From Microcaldota archaeon (GTDB taxonomy: Archaea > Micrarchaeota > Micrarchaeia > Norongarragalinales > Norongarragalinaceae): a stretch of 64,000 nt of DNA. Of the stretch, positions 15,917 to 24,481 are shown in pieces (the stretch's first letter is position 1; every line of letters starts with the position of its first letter). The DNA lies in NCBI GenBank assembly GCA_016207165.1, contig JACQQD010000008.1, positions 48,386-112,385 on the forward strand, in the 5' to 3' direction. Made by a program: the position numbers and the translations under genes. The notes beneath the pieces are model-generated. The model was not told the origin of the DNA. It worked only from the letters and a program-made list of their open reading frames with translations, and did not search any database.

Positions 15917-16999
15917 ATGAACAAGTTCCAGGAAAAAATCGACAACGCCAAGGAAGCGCTCACGTACGACGACGTTTTGATTCGACCTGGCTATTCGGCC
16001 GTCTCGATTTCCGACGTTTCCACAAAAACGCGCATCACTCAGAACATCGAAATTGACTTGCCTATCGTCTCCTCTCCCATGGACACGGTCACGGAAAGCC
16101 AACTTGCTATAGCCATGGCCAAGCGCGGCGGGGTTGGCGTGATCCACTACAACATCAGCGTGCCGGATCAAGTCGCCCACGTGAAAAAAGTCAAGTCGGA
16201 AGACTGGTTGGTGGGCGCGGCGGTGGGCCCGCAAGACGACGAGCGCGTCAAAAAGTTGTTGGACGCGGAAGCGGATTTTTTGGTTATTGACACGGCGCAC
16301 GGCTACCGAAAGTCGGTGTTGGATGCCGTCAAGCGCTACAAGAAAGAAGGCGCCCAAGTGGTCGCCGGCAACATCGTTTCCAAAACCGCCGCCGAGGGAC
16401 TCGTTGCCGCTGGCGCGGACGGCTTGCGAGTGGGAGTCGGACCAGGATCTATATGCACCACAAGAGTAGTAACCGGCATTGGGGTTCCGCAACTCACAGC
16501 GGTCTCGGAAGTCGCCGACTACGCGGCATCCTATAACATCCCCGTGATTGCCGACGGCGGCATCAAGTACTCCGGTGATTTGGCCAAAGCGTTGGCCGCT
16601 GGCGCAAACGTGGGGATGTTGGGCAACGTCTTGGCAGGCACCGACGAAGCACCCGGTGAACTCATTGAACAGGAAGGCGTCAAGTACAAGAAGTACCGCG
16701 GCATGGGGTCTGTTGAATCCCTGAAAGCGAATTGGGCGAACCGATACGACGCGTTCAAGAAAAGCCTGGTTCCGGAAGGCGTTTCAGGTTTGACCAAGTA
16801 CCGCGGCTCCGTGGAACAAGTCCTCACCCAGTTTGAAGGCGGGTTGAAGAAGGCCATGGTGTACGTGGGCGCGAAAAACTTGGAGGAATTCAAGGAGAAA
16901 GCAGTGTTCGTGCGCATCACGTCATCGGGGTTCTTGGAAAGCCACCCGCACTCGTTGCTGGGCATCGAGGACACCAGCAATTACGAGGGCAAGAAATGA
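15917..16999 (+). CDS. guaB: IMP dehydrogenase lacking the CBS pair
   Basis: A 360-residue protein. It contains [20 protein letters not shown], the catalytic loop [17 protein letters not shown] (active Cys present), the DGG phosphate site ([12 protein letters not shown]) and KYRGMGS. Between [21 protein letters not shown] (about residue 75-95) and [10 protein letters not shown] there is no room for the usual 120-residue CBS pair, so nucleotide regulation through CBS is absent. It converts IMP to XMP. It overlaps guaA by ATGA. A strong ribosome site precedes ATG 15917. Confidence 0.95.
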   Translation: MNKFQEKIDNAKEALTYDDVLIRPGYSAVSISDVSTKTRITQNIEIDLPIVSSPMDTVTESQLAIAMAKRGGVGVIHYNISVPDQVAHVKKVKSEDWLVGAAVGPQDDERVKKLLDAEADFLVIDTAHGYRKSVLDAVKRYKKEGAQVVAGNIVSKTAAEGLVAAGADGLRVGVGPGSICTTRVVTGIGVPQLTAVSEVADYAASYNIPVIADGGIKYSGDLAKALAAGANVGMLGNVLAGTDEAPGELIEQEGVKYKKYRGMGSVESLKANWANRYDAFKKSLVPEGVSGLTKYRGSVEQVLTQFEGGLKKAMVYVGAKNLEEFKEKAVFVRITSSGFLESHPHSLLGIEDTSNYEGKK

Positions 17000-18492
17000 T
17001 TGCCGTCCTGGATTTCGGGGGCCAGTACACGCACTTGATTGCCCGGCGTTTCCGGGATCTGCGCGTGGCCGTCCGCATTTTTCCCCACGCGGTTTCGCCC
17101 TCGGATCTAACGGACGCCTCCGGCATCGTTTTTTCGGGCGGGCCGTCCAGCGTCTACGCTCAAAACGCGCCCCTTCCGGACCCGAAGATTTTTGACTTGG
17201 GAAAACCGATTCTGGGGTTGTGCTTCGGCCATCAATTCATGGCCAAGCATTTCGGCGGCGACGTGAAGCGTTCTTCCCGCGAGTACGGCGCGCGCACCAT
17301 TGACGTGGTGAAAAAACAAGGCGTGCTCAAAGGCCTCAACCGTCGGGAAACCGTGTGGTTCTCGCACGGCGACACCGTGTTGAGCGTACCGCAAGGCTTC
17401 GAGGTCCTCGCCCAAAGCGGGGACGCCATCGCCGCTTATCAAAAGGGTAACTGGTTCGGCTTGCAGTTCCACCCGGAAGTCCACCACACGCCCTGCGGGC
17501 AAAAAGTGCTGGAAAACTTCGCTTTTGCCGTGTGCGGCGAGAAAAAGTTGACGTCTACGTTCTCCGTGGAACTGTTGCAGCAAGACGCCAAGGCCCGCGT
17601 CGGCGAGAAAAACGTCGTCATGGGCGTGTCCGGCGGCGTGGACTCCACCGTCGCCGCGTTTCTACTCAAAAAGCCGTTGGGCAAGAAGCTGTACCCGATT
17701 TTCGTGGACACGGGTTTGATGCGGAACGGCGAAGTCGCCGAAATCAAGGCGTTTTTCAAGGATTTCCCGAATTTCGTGGCCGTGGATGCCTCCCAACGAT
17801 TTCTCTCGCAACTCGAAGGCGTCTCGGACCCAGAACAAAAAAGAAAAATCATCGGCCACTTGTTCGTGGACGTGTTCGAGCAAGCCGCCCAAAAGGTTGC
17901 GGACGTCGGGTTTCTCGCTCAAGGGACGATTTTTTCGGACCGCGTGGAATCCGCGGCCACCAGTTCCGTTTCCTCGAAAATCAAGTCCCACCACAACCTC
18001 ACTTTGCCGGAAAAAATGAAGTGGACTGTCTTGGAGCCGTTGGCGGAACTCTACAAGGACGAAGTGCGGGCTTTGGGCGCAACGCTGGGTGTTCCGGCGG
18101 AAATCATCGGCCGCCACCCGTTTCCGGGCCCGGGTTTGGCCATTAACATCGTCGGCGAAGTCACGCCGGAAAAACTGGGCATCGTCCGCCAGGCCGACTT
18201 CATTTTCATCGAGGAACTCAAGAAATCGGGTTGGTACGACAAGGTGTTTGAAGCGTTTGCCGCGGTTCTGCCTTGCAAGACGGTGGGTGTCAAAGGCGAC
18301 GAGCGCTCCTATGAATACCCCGTGGTTCTGCGTTGCGTCCACTCCAGAGACGTCATGACGGCCGACTGGGTCAAGTTGCCCCACGACCTTCTCCAGACCG
18401 TCTCCAGCCGCATTCTCAATGAAGTGGAAGGCGTGAACCGTGTGTTCTACGATGTTTCGCAAAAGCCGCCTTCGACCATTCGATACGAATGA
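16996..18492 (+). CDS. guaA: GMP synthase (glutamine-hydrolysing), single chain
   Basis: A 498-residue protein. Class I glutamine amidotransferase domain (residues 1-185): GLCFGHQFMAKHFGG with the nucleophile Cys, and FHPEVHHTP with the His/Glu pair. ATP pyrophosphatase domain: GVSGGVDSTVAAFLL. C-terminal dimerisation domain ends KPPSTIRYE, the normal GuaA end. It converts XMP to GMP. Many archaea split these domains into two proteins; here they are fused in the bacterial manner. Co-transcribed with guaB. Confidence 0.96.
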   Translation: MIAVLDFGGQYTHLIARRFRDLRVAVRIFPHAVSPSDLTDASGIVFSGGPSSVYAQNAPLPDPKIFDLGKPILGLCFGHQFMAKHFGGDVKRSSREYGARTIDVVKKQGVLKGLNRRETVWFSHGDTVLSVPQGFEVLAQSGDAIAAYQKGNWFGLQFHPEVHHTPCGQKVLENFAFAVCGEKKLTSTFSVELLQQDAKARVGEKNVVMGVSGGVDSTVAAFLLKKPLGKKLYPIFVDTGLMRNGEVAEIKAFFKDFPNFVAVDASQRFLSQLEGVSDPEQKRKIIGHLFVDVFEQAAQKVADVGFLAQGTIFSDRVESAATSSVSSKIKSHHNLTLPEKMKWTVLEPLAELYKDEVRALGATLGVPAEIIGRHPFPGPGLAINIVGEVTPEKLGIVRQADFIFIEELKKSGWYDKVFEAFAAVLPCKTVGVKGDERSYEYPVVLRCVHSRDVMTADWVKLPHDLLQTVSSRILNEVEGVNRVFYDVSQKPPSTIRYE

Positions 18493-18535
18493 TTTATATA
18501 TCATTTGATGCATTTTTGATGCATTGGTGATGCAT
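18493..18535 (+). promoter_or_regulatory. Promoter with three 11-bp iterons for the toxin-antitoxin pair
   Basis: TTTATATA (18493-18500) is the TATA box. TTGATGCAT occurs at 18505-18513 and 18516-18524, and GTGATGCAT at 18527-18535, exactly 11 bp apart (one helical turn), covering the region from the start site to the antitoxin ATG at 18530. This is a likely operator for autoregulation by the antitoxin. Confidence 0.65.
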
Positions 18536-18784
18536 TTGCGTACGACGGTGGCGTTGGAAGGCGCCGTGGAATTGATTCTGGAAAAAGCCGTCAAGCTGGG
18601 CTTGGCGCGATCCAAGACGGACGCCTTGCGGATGGGCGTTTTTGCCTTGAACAAGGAATACCATCTGGTCAAAGACTTGGAGTTGGAAATGGTTGGACGC
18701 AAAATTGAGGCTCAAAAAGCGGAAATGAAGCGCAAAGGCCGCCGGTATCTTTCCGAAGAAGAAGCGTTGGGAAAATACCGGTGA
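18530..18784 (+). CDS. Antitoxin of a RelE-type pair
   Basis: An 84-residue protein, beginning MHLRTTVALEGAVELILEKA: a ribbon-helix-helix-like or AbrB-like N-terminus followed by a long charged helix (KDLELEMVGRKIEAQKAEMK) that would wrap the toxin. ATG 18530 is one of three in-frame starts (TTG 18524, GTG 18527). The toxin gene starts 6 nt after the stop. It lies directly behind guaA but has its own promoter. Confidence 0.68.
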   Translation: MHLRTTVALEGAVELILEKAVKLGLARSKTDALRMGVFALNKEYHLVKDLELEMVGRKIEAQKAEMKRKGRRYLSEEEALGKYR

Positions 18785-18790
18785 TTTTTC

Positions 18791-19060
18791 TTGGATTTGT
18801 CGGAATGGCGCATCGAGTTTGAGCCGAATTGGGATCACCATTTCAGGAAATTCGATCGGAACACGCAACTTAAAATCATCAAGAAAATCGATCACATGAA
18901 GCAACCCCTCGTGGGCCGCGGACTTCATGGTTCTCCGTACATGGTTGAGGAAGTCGGCCAATACCGGATTGCCTTTGAACAAGACGAAAAAACGCGTACC
19001 AAAACCGTTCACTTTGTTGGCAATCACAAGCAATACGAGGCGTGGTATCGTTCGTTGTAA
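18791..19060 (+). CDS. relE: RelE/ParE-superfamily toxin
   Basis: An 89-residue protein with TTG start at 18791. Pattern: FEPNWDHHFRKFDRNTQLKI, GRGLHGSPYMVEEVGQYRIA, and the end VHFVGNHKQYEAWYRSL, typical of archaeal RelE toxins that cut mRNA on the ribosome. The conserved basic residues of the beta sheet and the final Tyr are present. It pairs with the gene at 18530. Confidence 0.82.
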   Translation: MDLSEWRIEFEPNWDHHFRKFDRNTQLKIIKKIDHMKQPLVGRGLHGSPYMVEEVGQYRIAFEQDEKTRTKTVHFVGNHKQYEAWYRSL

Positions 19061-19076
19061 GCGGATTTTGGGCGTT

Positions 19077-19544
19077 CTATTTAAGGTAGCCTTGGATGCG
19101 GGCTTTGCCGTTGGACTTCTGGATTTTCAAGTCAAACGCTTGGTTCAGCGTGCGTTCGCCGAATCCTCTGGCGCGGATGAGGTCGTCTTCCGCGAAACGC
19201 CCTTTTCCAAGAAACGACAATGCGCCGTACAATTTGGCGAAAAACGTGTTTTTCTCCACTTGCGCCCCCCTTTTTTTGAGTAGGGCCGTTCCATCGTCTC
19301 CGGACGCGTTCTTGATGCCAAACACCGACACTTTTTTTCCGGTCCACTCGCGTTTTTCGACGTAGTCGTTTAGCGAAAACGTTTTTCCTTGCTTGCCGCC
19401 CAAAAAAACGAAGTCAACGCCTTGAGGGTCCGGGTTTTTGGAAACGGATTGAAGCACGGCTTGGTGCCCGATTTCCTTGACGCCTTCGGCCACGGCTTCC
19501 GCCAGTTTTTGCACGGCGTCGTCAAAAACGATCAAGACGTTCAT
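19077..19544 (-). CDS. Hypothetical protein with flavodoxin-like pattern
   Basis: A 155-residue alpha/beta protein: MNVLIVFDDAVQKLAEAVAE opens like a flavodoxin beta1-alpha1, VDFVFLGGKQGKTFSLNDYV resembles the second strand and loop, and KKVSVFGIKNASGDDG the third. The phosphate-binding T/S-rich loop is not conserved, so FMN binding is doubtful. The C-terminal 50 residues are basic. Convergent with the RelE toxin gene. The flavodoxin call is tentative. Confidence 0.5.
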   Translation of the reverse strand: MNVLIVFDDAVQKLAEAVAEGVKEIGHQAVLQSVSKNPDPQGVDFVFLGGKQGKTFSLNDYVEKREWTGKKVSVFGIKNASGDDGTALLKKRGAQVEKNTFFAKLYGALSFLGKGRFAEDDLIRARGFGERTLNQAFDLKIQKSNGKARIQGYLK

Positions 19545-19578
19545 GGAGACAACTCAACGGCGTTCAAGCATAAATGCT

Positions 19579-19631
19579 TTGCAGTAAGCCCAGGCCTATT
19601 CGTCGTGAAATTTACGGGTCTTACGCTGTCC
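19579..19631 (-). repeat. Hairpin repeat, copy A
   Basis: Read on the minus strand: imperfect arms around GCGTAAGACCC and GGGCTTACTGC enclose the loop AAATTTCACGACGAATAG (18 nt), identical to the loop of copy D at 35794-35837. Located in the 92-bp gap between two minus-strand genes, just downstream of the DUF2797 gene. Confidence 0.6.
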
Positions 19632-19636
19632 GTGGT

Positions 19637-20425
19637 TCAGAAATACGCGGAAAGCGGGGCGGCATTGATTTTCCTTCCCACCGCGTCCGGCAACCCGAAC
19701 ACGCGGCGCTCCCCGTTCTGCTGCAAAAACAAGACGGGTCCCTTCCACCCCGTCACCGTGCCTTGAAGCGTGGGCGTGGGCCGCGCGTCCAACGAATCGG
19801 GGTAATGGCGTTGAAGGCTTTGCACGGGCTTTTCCACGGAATTCTCCGGAAACGCGTCGCGCACGCGCCGGATGTGGGGTTGCTCCAACTCGTCTTTCAG
19901 AAGCGTCCCATCGGGCTTGGGTAGTTTCATCTTGTCTCCCAGCACGATGCGGGCCGCCAAACCGGTTCGAAACAAGGCGGATTCAATGACGCGCGCTTTC
20001 TGCCCGTTCAACCCCGAAAACGCTTCCAAGGCAAAGTCGGCGCCTTGCTCGACCCACCGCTTTTCCAGTCGGCTCGTCTTGGAGATGCCGGCTTTCACGG
20101 TTTGCCCAAACGACGCCAAATACACGGAGTACTCTTTTCCAAAACAATCGTCCTTGAGTTGGGAATTAAACTGGAGGCACGTAGCCCCGTCGCACCGCAA
20201 ACAGACCAGGAAATCGTCTTCTTTGGCGCATGACGAGCACTGCTTGCGCCCAATACGCGTTTCAGGACAAACATGGCGTTGCCCGCTTCGGGAGTATCCC
20301 AGGCAATGCACTTCGGGATGCAGAGCCAAGTCGACGGCGGAGCCTTTTTCCAATAGCTGGGTTTTTTCGCCGATGTGCAGCTGCGGCACCCATTCGTCGG
20401 AATACGAAACGCGTTCGATGAGCAT
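19637..20425 (-). CDS. DUF2797-family protein
   Basis: A 262-residue protein from ATG at 20425. Key stretch: KDDCFGKEYSVYLASFGQTV followed by KAGISKTSRLEKRWVEQGAD, the hallmark of DUF2797, preceded by a Cys cluster (CPETRIGRKQCSSC ... CLRCDG). Function unknown, found in archaea and bacteria. The ORF is open further upstream (ATG 20521), but a minus-strand TATA-like TTAAAAACGG at 20451-20460 fits the 20425 start. Confidence 0.78.
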   Translation of the reverse strand: MLIERVSYSDEWVPQLHIGEKTQLLEKGSAVDLALHPEVHCLGYSRSGQRHVCPETRIGRKQCSSCAKEDDFLVCLRCDGATCLQFNSQLKDDCFGKEYSVYLASFGQTVKAGISKTSRLEKRWVEQGADFALEAFSGLNGQKARVIESALFRTGLAARIVLGDKMKLPKPDGTLLKDELEQPHIRRVRDAFPENSVEKPVQSLQRHYPDSLDARPTPTLQGTVTGWKGPVLFLQQNGERRVFGLPDAVGRKINAAPLSAYF

Positions 20426-20489
20426 GTACGGTTTTTCTTTTGTGGTCAAGCCGTTTTTAACGTGGGGGCGGCCTGGCCGGTGAAGAGGC

Positions 20490-20498
20490 CTTAAAAAG
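20490..20498 (+). promoter_or_regulatory. TATA-like box for the 501-residue gene
   Basis: CTTAAAAAG lies 24-32 bp before ATG 20522; this argues against the ATG at 20504 only 6 bp from the box. The divergent gene has TTAAAAACGG at 20451-20460 on the other strand. Confidence 0.42.
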
Positions 20499-20521
20499 TC
20501 GGCATGCGCTTTTTCAGTCAT

Positions 20522-22027
20522 ATGCGAAAACCTCTTGCCTCGCGCGTGCTGGACCGAATGCATGGCGTTGATTCCGCCGTCCGAGAGGATCCTCGTGTCA
20601 AGCCGTTCATCAAGAATGCCATTCGGCTGGCTTCGGATCGCGTCAGGGACCCCCGGGGAATTCTGCGTGATTTGGTGCGAAATCGCGATCTCGTGGAACG
20701 ACTTTCCTCGGCGGTTTCAAATAAAAAAGCCATTCGCGGCATGCTCCACACACTGCTGGTCCGCCATCCTGAATCGGCTGTGGACGCGTACTCGGCGGTG
20801 CTTGAACATGATTTCCGAAGGACGCATCATGTGTCACTTTCTGAAGCGGAGTCCTCCAGGGAGGAAAAGCTCGCGTCCGCGGCGGCGCTTACGCGTGAGC
20901 GGTTGTCTCTAGTTCGAACGCAGCTAGTTGATGCGGTCAAAGGGTACACGCATGCTTTTTCAGGAGGGGGCATTGCGCCGACCCCGTATGCGCTGATTGA
21001 AGAAACAAGGCCCGAACTCCATCTTCTCCCCGGAAAAGGCGGCTTCGCCTATGAGGATAAGCTCAACGTGAAGGAACTTTGCGAAGCCGCCAACCGCCAG
21101 GGCGTTGACCCCAACGTCTTGTTGGATCACTTCAGCGAAATACCGCCTCGAATGTTGCTGGAATTGGACATGGATCCAGCTGGGCGAGTGCATCCCGCGT
21201 TGGACGTGTTGCTGTTTCGGGAACCCGATCCCGTCTTTCCTGGTTTTCTTCCGTATGCGCATCGCATCCTCGAAACCGCACGCCGGGAAAATCCAGGACT
21301 TCTCAAAGAGTTCGGGGTAACGGATACCCGAAAAAAAGCGGAGGAGATCGCGGAGAAGGCCGAGCGAGCCACTCTGAATTACTACAAGCGCCATGAACTC
21401 CCGGTTGACCGCGCGAAAGGAGGGGAGGCCATCGCACCCCCTTTGTTTCGTCGACTTTCGTTCTGGTGGAATGGGCTGCCGATGAATTTTGCATCCAATT
21501 CCTTTGTCAACAATTTTTTTCGCATTCTCAAGGAAAAGCATCAACGGCCCCTTTTGTCAGATCGCCAAAACATTTTGATGGAGCTAAAGCCACGTCCTCG
21601 TGGTCTTTTTCCATTTTTTGGCTTCACGGACTTGCGATCGTTTGGCCGCGTGATTTCAAGGGAGAACCTGGAATTGCCTTTGGACCCTGAAGTAGACCGC
21701 GAACCCGAGGACCGTTATGGTACGTTTTTTGATCGCGTTACGCCGGATGCGTACGGCTTGGACGTGCATTACCTGATGTTATCCGACCCATCCGTTGTCA
21801 AGCGGGCACATCGTGCGCTTTACACGGTGTATATGCGACGAAGATGGGATTACCACGTAGAGGGTCTTGTTGACCGTTTTACCACAGGCCGTTATCAGCT
21901 CCAGAAAAAACGGGATTTAGAAATCGATGCGGCATGCGACGAAGCAGATCAAAACATCGACTGGTACCGGGAACACTTTCTGGAAGCCCGCCGCATCCGC
22001 CTGTCCAAATCCGGCCGGAACAGCTAG
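20522..22027 (+). CDS. Hypothetical protein, 501 residues
   Basis: No family recognised. It is highly charged, rich in Arg, and mainly helical, with no membrane segments. Notable motifs are a Pro-rich PRPRGLFPFFGFTDLRSFGR at about residue 355, an LFRRLSFWWNGLPMNFASNS aromatic stretch at about 315, and a C-terminal NIDWYREHFLEARRIR. Codon use is less GC-rich at third positions than the housekeeping genes. Its end overlaps the SDR remnant on the opposite strand. Possibly lineage-specific or transferred. Confidence 0.65.
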   Translation: MRKPLASRVLDRMHGVDSAVREDPRVKPFIKNAIRLASDRVRDPRGILRDLVRNRDLVERLSSAVSNKKAIRGMLHTLLVRHPESAVDAYSAVLEHDFRRTHHVSLSEAESSREEKLASAAALTRERLSLVRTQLVDAVKGYTHAFSGGGIAPTPYALIEETRPELHLLPGKGGFAYEDKLNVKELCEAANRQGVDPNVLLDHFSEIPPRMLLELDMDPAGRVHPALDVLLFREPDPVFPGFLPYAHRILETARRENPGLLKEFGVTDTRKKAEEIAEKAERATLNYYKRHELPVDRAKGGEAIAPPLFRRLSFWWNGLPMNFASNSFVNNFFRILKEKHQRPLLSDRQNILMELKPRPRGLFPFFGFTDLRSFGRVISRENLELPLDPEVDREPEDRYGTFFDRVTPDAYGLDVHYLMLSDPSVVKRAHRALYTVYMRRRWDYHVEGLVDRFTTGRYQLQKKRDLEIDAACDEADQNIDWYREHFLEARRIRLSKSGRNS

Positions 22028-22194
22028 CCAATCAAGTACCCGCCGTCCACCACGAGCACGTGGCCGGTGACGGCGTCGTTCTGGCAGAGAAGCAAGACGC
22101 CGTTCGCGCCTTTTTCGCCAAACGCCAAGGCGGTGGCGGAACCGATGCCGGAACTGGAGCCCGTAACCAAGACCATTTTGTCTTTGACGTCCAT
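22024..22194 (-). pseudogene. Short-chain dehydrogenase with internal deletion
   Basis: 56 codons. The first half, MVLVTGSSSGIGSATALAFG, is the Rossmann T-G-x(3)-G-x-G start; it runs straight into NDAVTGHVLVVDGGYLIG, the C-terminal end of SDR enzymes. About 190 residues including the catalytic Tyr-x(3)-Lys are missing in frame. The ends are intact, so one clean in-frame deletion is likely. It lies 26 bp downstream of pyrG. Confidence 0.75.
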
Positions 22195-22220
22195 GGATGG
22201 ACGTGTTGGCGGCGTGGGGG

Positions 22221-23978
22221 TTAATGGCTTGCGGGGTGGTCCGGCGTGTGGGTAGCGTGGTGTTGGACGGCGGCGGCCACAAAGGCTTTGAAAAGCGGTT
22301 GGGGGGAAAGCGGGCGGGACGTGAATTCGGGATGGAACTGGACGCCGACGAAGAAGGGGTGGTTGGGCAATTCCAGGATTTTCATGATGGGGTGCTTGGG
22401 GTCTTTGCCGGAAAAAACGATTCCGCTTTTTTCGAATAACTCGATGTATTTGGGGTTGCACTCGTATCGGTGCCGAAAGCGTTCGCGAATCGACGTGGCG
22501 CCGTAGTATTTTTCGGCCAGGGTGTCCTTGACGATGTGGATGTTTTGTCCGCCCAGCCGCATGTTGCCGCCCAGCCCCTCTTTCTCTTTTTGTTCCGGCA
22601 GAATGTCGACGACGTCTTCCTTTGTCTCGGGATCGATTTCCGTGGTGTTCGCGTTTTTCAGGCCCAAGACGTTGCGGGCAAATTCCACCAGAGCCATCTG
22701 GAAGCCGTAGCACAAGCCAAAGTAAGGGAGTTTTTGTTCGCGGGCGTGCTGGATGCACAGGATTTTGCCTTCCGCGCCGCGCGCGCCAAAGCCTCCGGGC
22801 ACGATGACGCCGTCAACGCCTTCCAGTGTTTTCGCGGCGTCCTCCCGTGACTTGATTTTCGTTGTTTCCACCCACTCCACAATGACGTGGGCGTCATTGG
22901 CCGCTCCGGCATGTTCCAAGGCGTTCAGGATGGAGGCGTACGCGTCGTGCAGGCCCGTGTATTTTCCGGTGATGGCGATTTTGATTTCGGTTTTCGGGGA
23001 CTTGATTTTTTCTTCGAATTCCTGCCAGCGCGCCAACGCCTTTTCCTGGGTCTTGAGTTTCGCTTTCAGCTGCAGGATATCGGTGACGGCCGCGTCGGCG
23101 CCGGCTTGCTTGATGGCCAGGGGCACGGCGTAAATGCTTTCCGCGTCCGGCAAACTGATGACTCGGTCCAGCGGCACGTTGGAGAAAATCGAGAGTTTCT
23201 CGCGGATTTTTTCGGGGATGGGTTCGTGCGACCGGCAGACCACCAAATGGGGTTGGATGCCCATGCTCATCAACTGGCGGATGCCCAGTTGCGCGGCCTT
23301 GGACTTGTGTTCGCCCAAGGAATCGGGTTTGAGGATGTACGTGACGTTAACGAAGCAGGAATTGCCGGGGCCCTCCTCGTACGCCATTTCGCGAAGCGCT
23401 TCAATGGCGTAGCTGTTTTCGATGTCCCCCACGGTTCCGCCCACTTCGATGAGCACCACGTCGGCTTGCGTCTGTACCGCCAGGGTGCGGATGAAGGACT
23501 TGATTTCCCCGGTGACGTGCGGAATGAATTGCACGTCGCGGCCGAGGTATTTGCCGTCGCGTTCGCGTTGAATGATTCCGGAGAACAGTTTTCCGGCGGT
23601 CAAGTAATTTTGTTTCGAAAGCTCTTGGTCCAGGAAGCGTTCGTACGTGCCGAGGTCCATGTCGCATTCCGTGCCGTCGTCCAGGACAAAAACTTCTCCG
23701 TGGCGGTAGGGGTTCAAGGTGCCGGCGTCCACGTTCAAGTAGCCGTCGAACTTCATGGCCTCGACTTTCAGCCCCTGGTCCTTGAGGAGTTTGGCAAGCG
23801 ACGCGGAAAAAATGCCTTTGCCGACTCCTGAAATCACGGAGCCGGTGACGATGACGTACTTGGTCTTCCCGAATTCGTAGTTTTTGGGGATGGGGGTGTA
23901 GAATTCGTGTTCGTCGGTTTTCTTTGCGAGGCTCTTGATGAGCTGTTCCTGTTCGGTTTGCTCTTTTTTGGCGATCAT
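22221..23978 (-). CDS. pyrG: CTP synthase
   Basis: A 585-residue protein. Synthetase domain: VIVTGSVISGVGKGIFSASL (P-loop with Lys), MKFDGYLNVDAGTLNPYRHG, EVGGTVGDIE. Glutaminase domain: LPYFGLCYGFQMALVEFAR with the nucleophile Cys, and GVQFHPEFTSRP with His-Glu. The N-terminus has about 45 extra charged residues before the core, and ATG 23978 was chosen (TTG 23996 also possible). Makes CTP from UTP and glutamine. A TATA-like CTTAAATACT on the minus strand at 24061-24070 suggests a leader of about 60 nt. Confidence 0.95.
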   Translation of the reverse strand: MIAKKEQTEQEQLIKSLAKKTDEHEFYTPIPKNYEFGKTKYVIVTGSVISGVGKGIFSASLAKLLKDQGLKVEAMKFDGYLNVDAGTLNPYRHGEVFVLDDGTECDMDLGTYERFLDQELSKQNYLTAGKLFSGIIQRERDGKYLGRDVQFIPHVTGEIKSFIRTLAVQTQADVVLIEVGGTVGDIENSYAIEALREMAYEEGPGNSCFVNVTYILKPDSLGEHKSKAAQLGIRQLMSMGIQPHLVVCRSHEPIPEKIREKLSIFSNVPLDRVISLPDAESIYAVPLAIKQAGADAAVTDILQLKAKLKTQEKALARWQEFEEKIKSPKTEIKIAITGKYTGLHDAYASILNALEHAGAANDAHVIVEWVETTKIKSREDAAKTLEGVDGVIVPGGFGARGAEGKILCIQHAREQKLPYFGLCYGFQMALVEFARNVLGLKNANTTEIDPETKEDVVDILPEQKEKEGLGGNMRLGGQNIHIVKDTLAEKYYGATSIRERFRHRYECNPKYIELFEKSGIVFSGKDPKHPIMKILELPNHPFFVGVQFHPEFTSRPLSPQPLFKAFVAAAVQHHATHTPDHPASH

Positions 23979-24088
23979 GCACCCACGTTCCAACACAACG
24001 ACTGGCGTCTAAGGCTGAAAGGGCTAAAAAATCCGTGCCTGTTATTCTTTTCGTGGCGGAAGTATTTAAGCGTTCACGTGGCCTTTTC

Positions 24089-24460
24089 TCACAAAAGCAA
24101 CAGGACGATGAGCACGAAGACCAGCACGCTTTGGAGGCTGGTTCCGCCGGTCATGGCCGCCGCGGTTTCTGTCAGCGAAATGGGGCCGACCAGTCGATTG
24201 AACAGCTGCACGCCGCCAAGTCCCAATAAGACGATGATGACCCAGGGCAGGATGCCTAAGATGAATGCGATGATGCCAAAGACGATGTTGATTCCGACGA
24301 TGGCTTTAAACACGTCCAGAAGCAGGCTCCAGGCGTAAAACGAGGCGCCGGTGCCGAAGCCGTTTTCGCCCAAGCCCATCAAGACGACGGTGGCGAACAG
24401 AAGCCCGTAAAACCAAAGAATCGGGCCTTCCAAGCGAAACACGGAATCCAGGATTCCCAT
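24089..24460 (-). CDS. Small polytopic membrane protein
   Basis: A 123-residue protein with about four hydrophobic helices: ILWFYGLLFATVVLMGL, a middle pair (residues 55-85) and a C-terminal LVFVLIVLLLL. Glycine-rich loops between. No family recognised. It begins 22 bp downstream of gatB and may be read from the same transcript. The gap to pyrG (23979-24088) contains the pyrG promoter. Confidence 0.62.
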   Translation of the reverse strand: MGILDSVFRLEGPILWFYGLLFATVVLMGLGENGFGTGASFYAWSLLLDVFKAIVGINIVFGIIAFILGILPWVIIVLLGLGGVQLFNRLVGPISLTETAAAMTGGTSLQSVLVFVLIVLLLL

Positions 24461-24481
24461 ACCACTATGCGGTGGTAACAA

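Noticed and set aside
16090..16110. Further copy of the hairpin repeat (AACTTGCTATAG) in guaB, and a similar string at 13583
   Set aside because: Only one half-arm matches and no paired arm or loop follows; chance similarity.
19077..19544. Firm flavodoxin assignment
   Set aside because: The phosphate-binding loop is not convincing, so it is reported only as a flavodoxin-like pattern.
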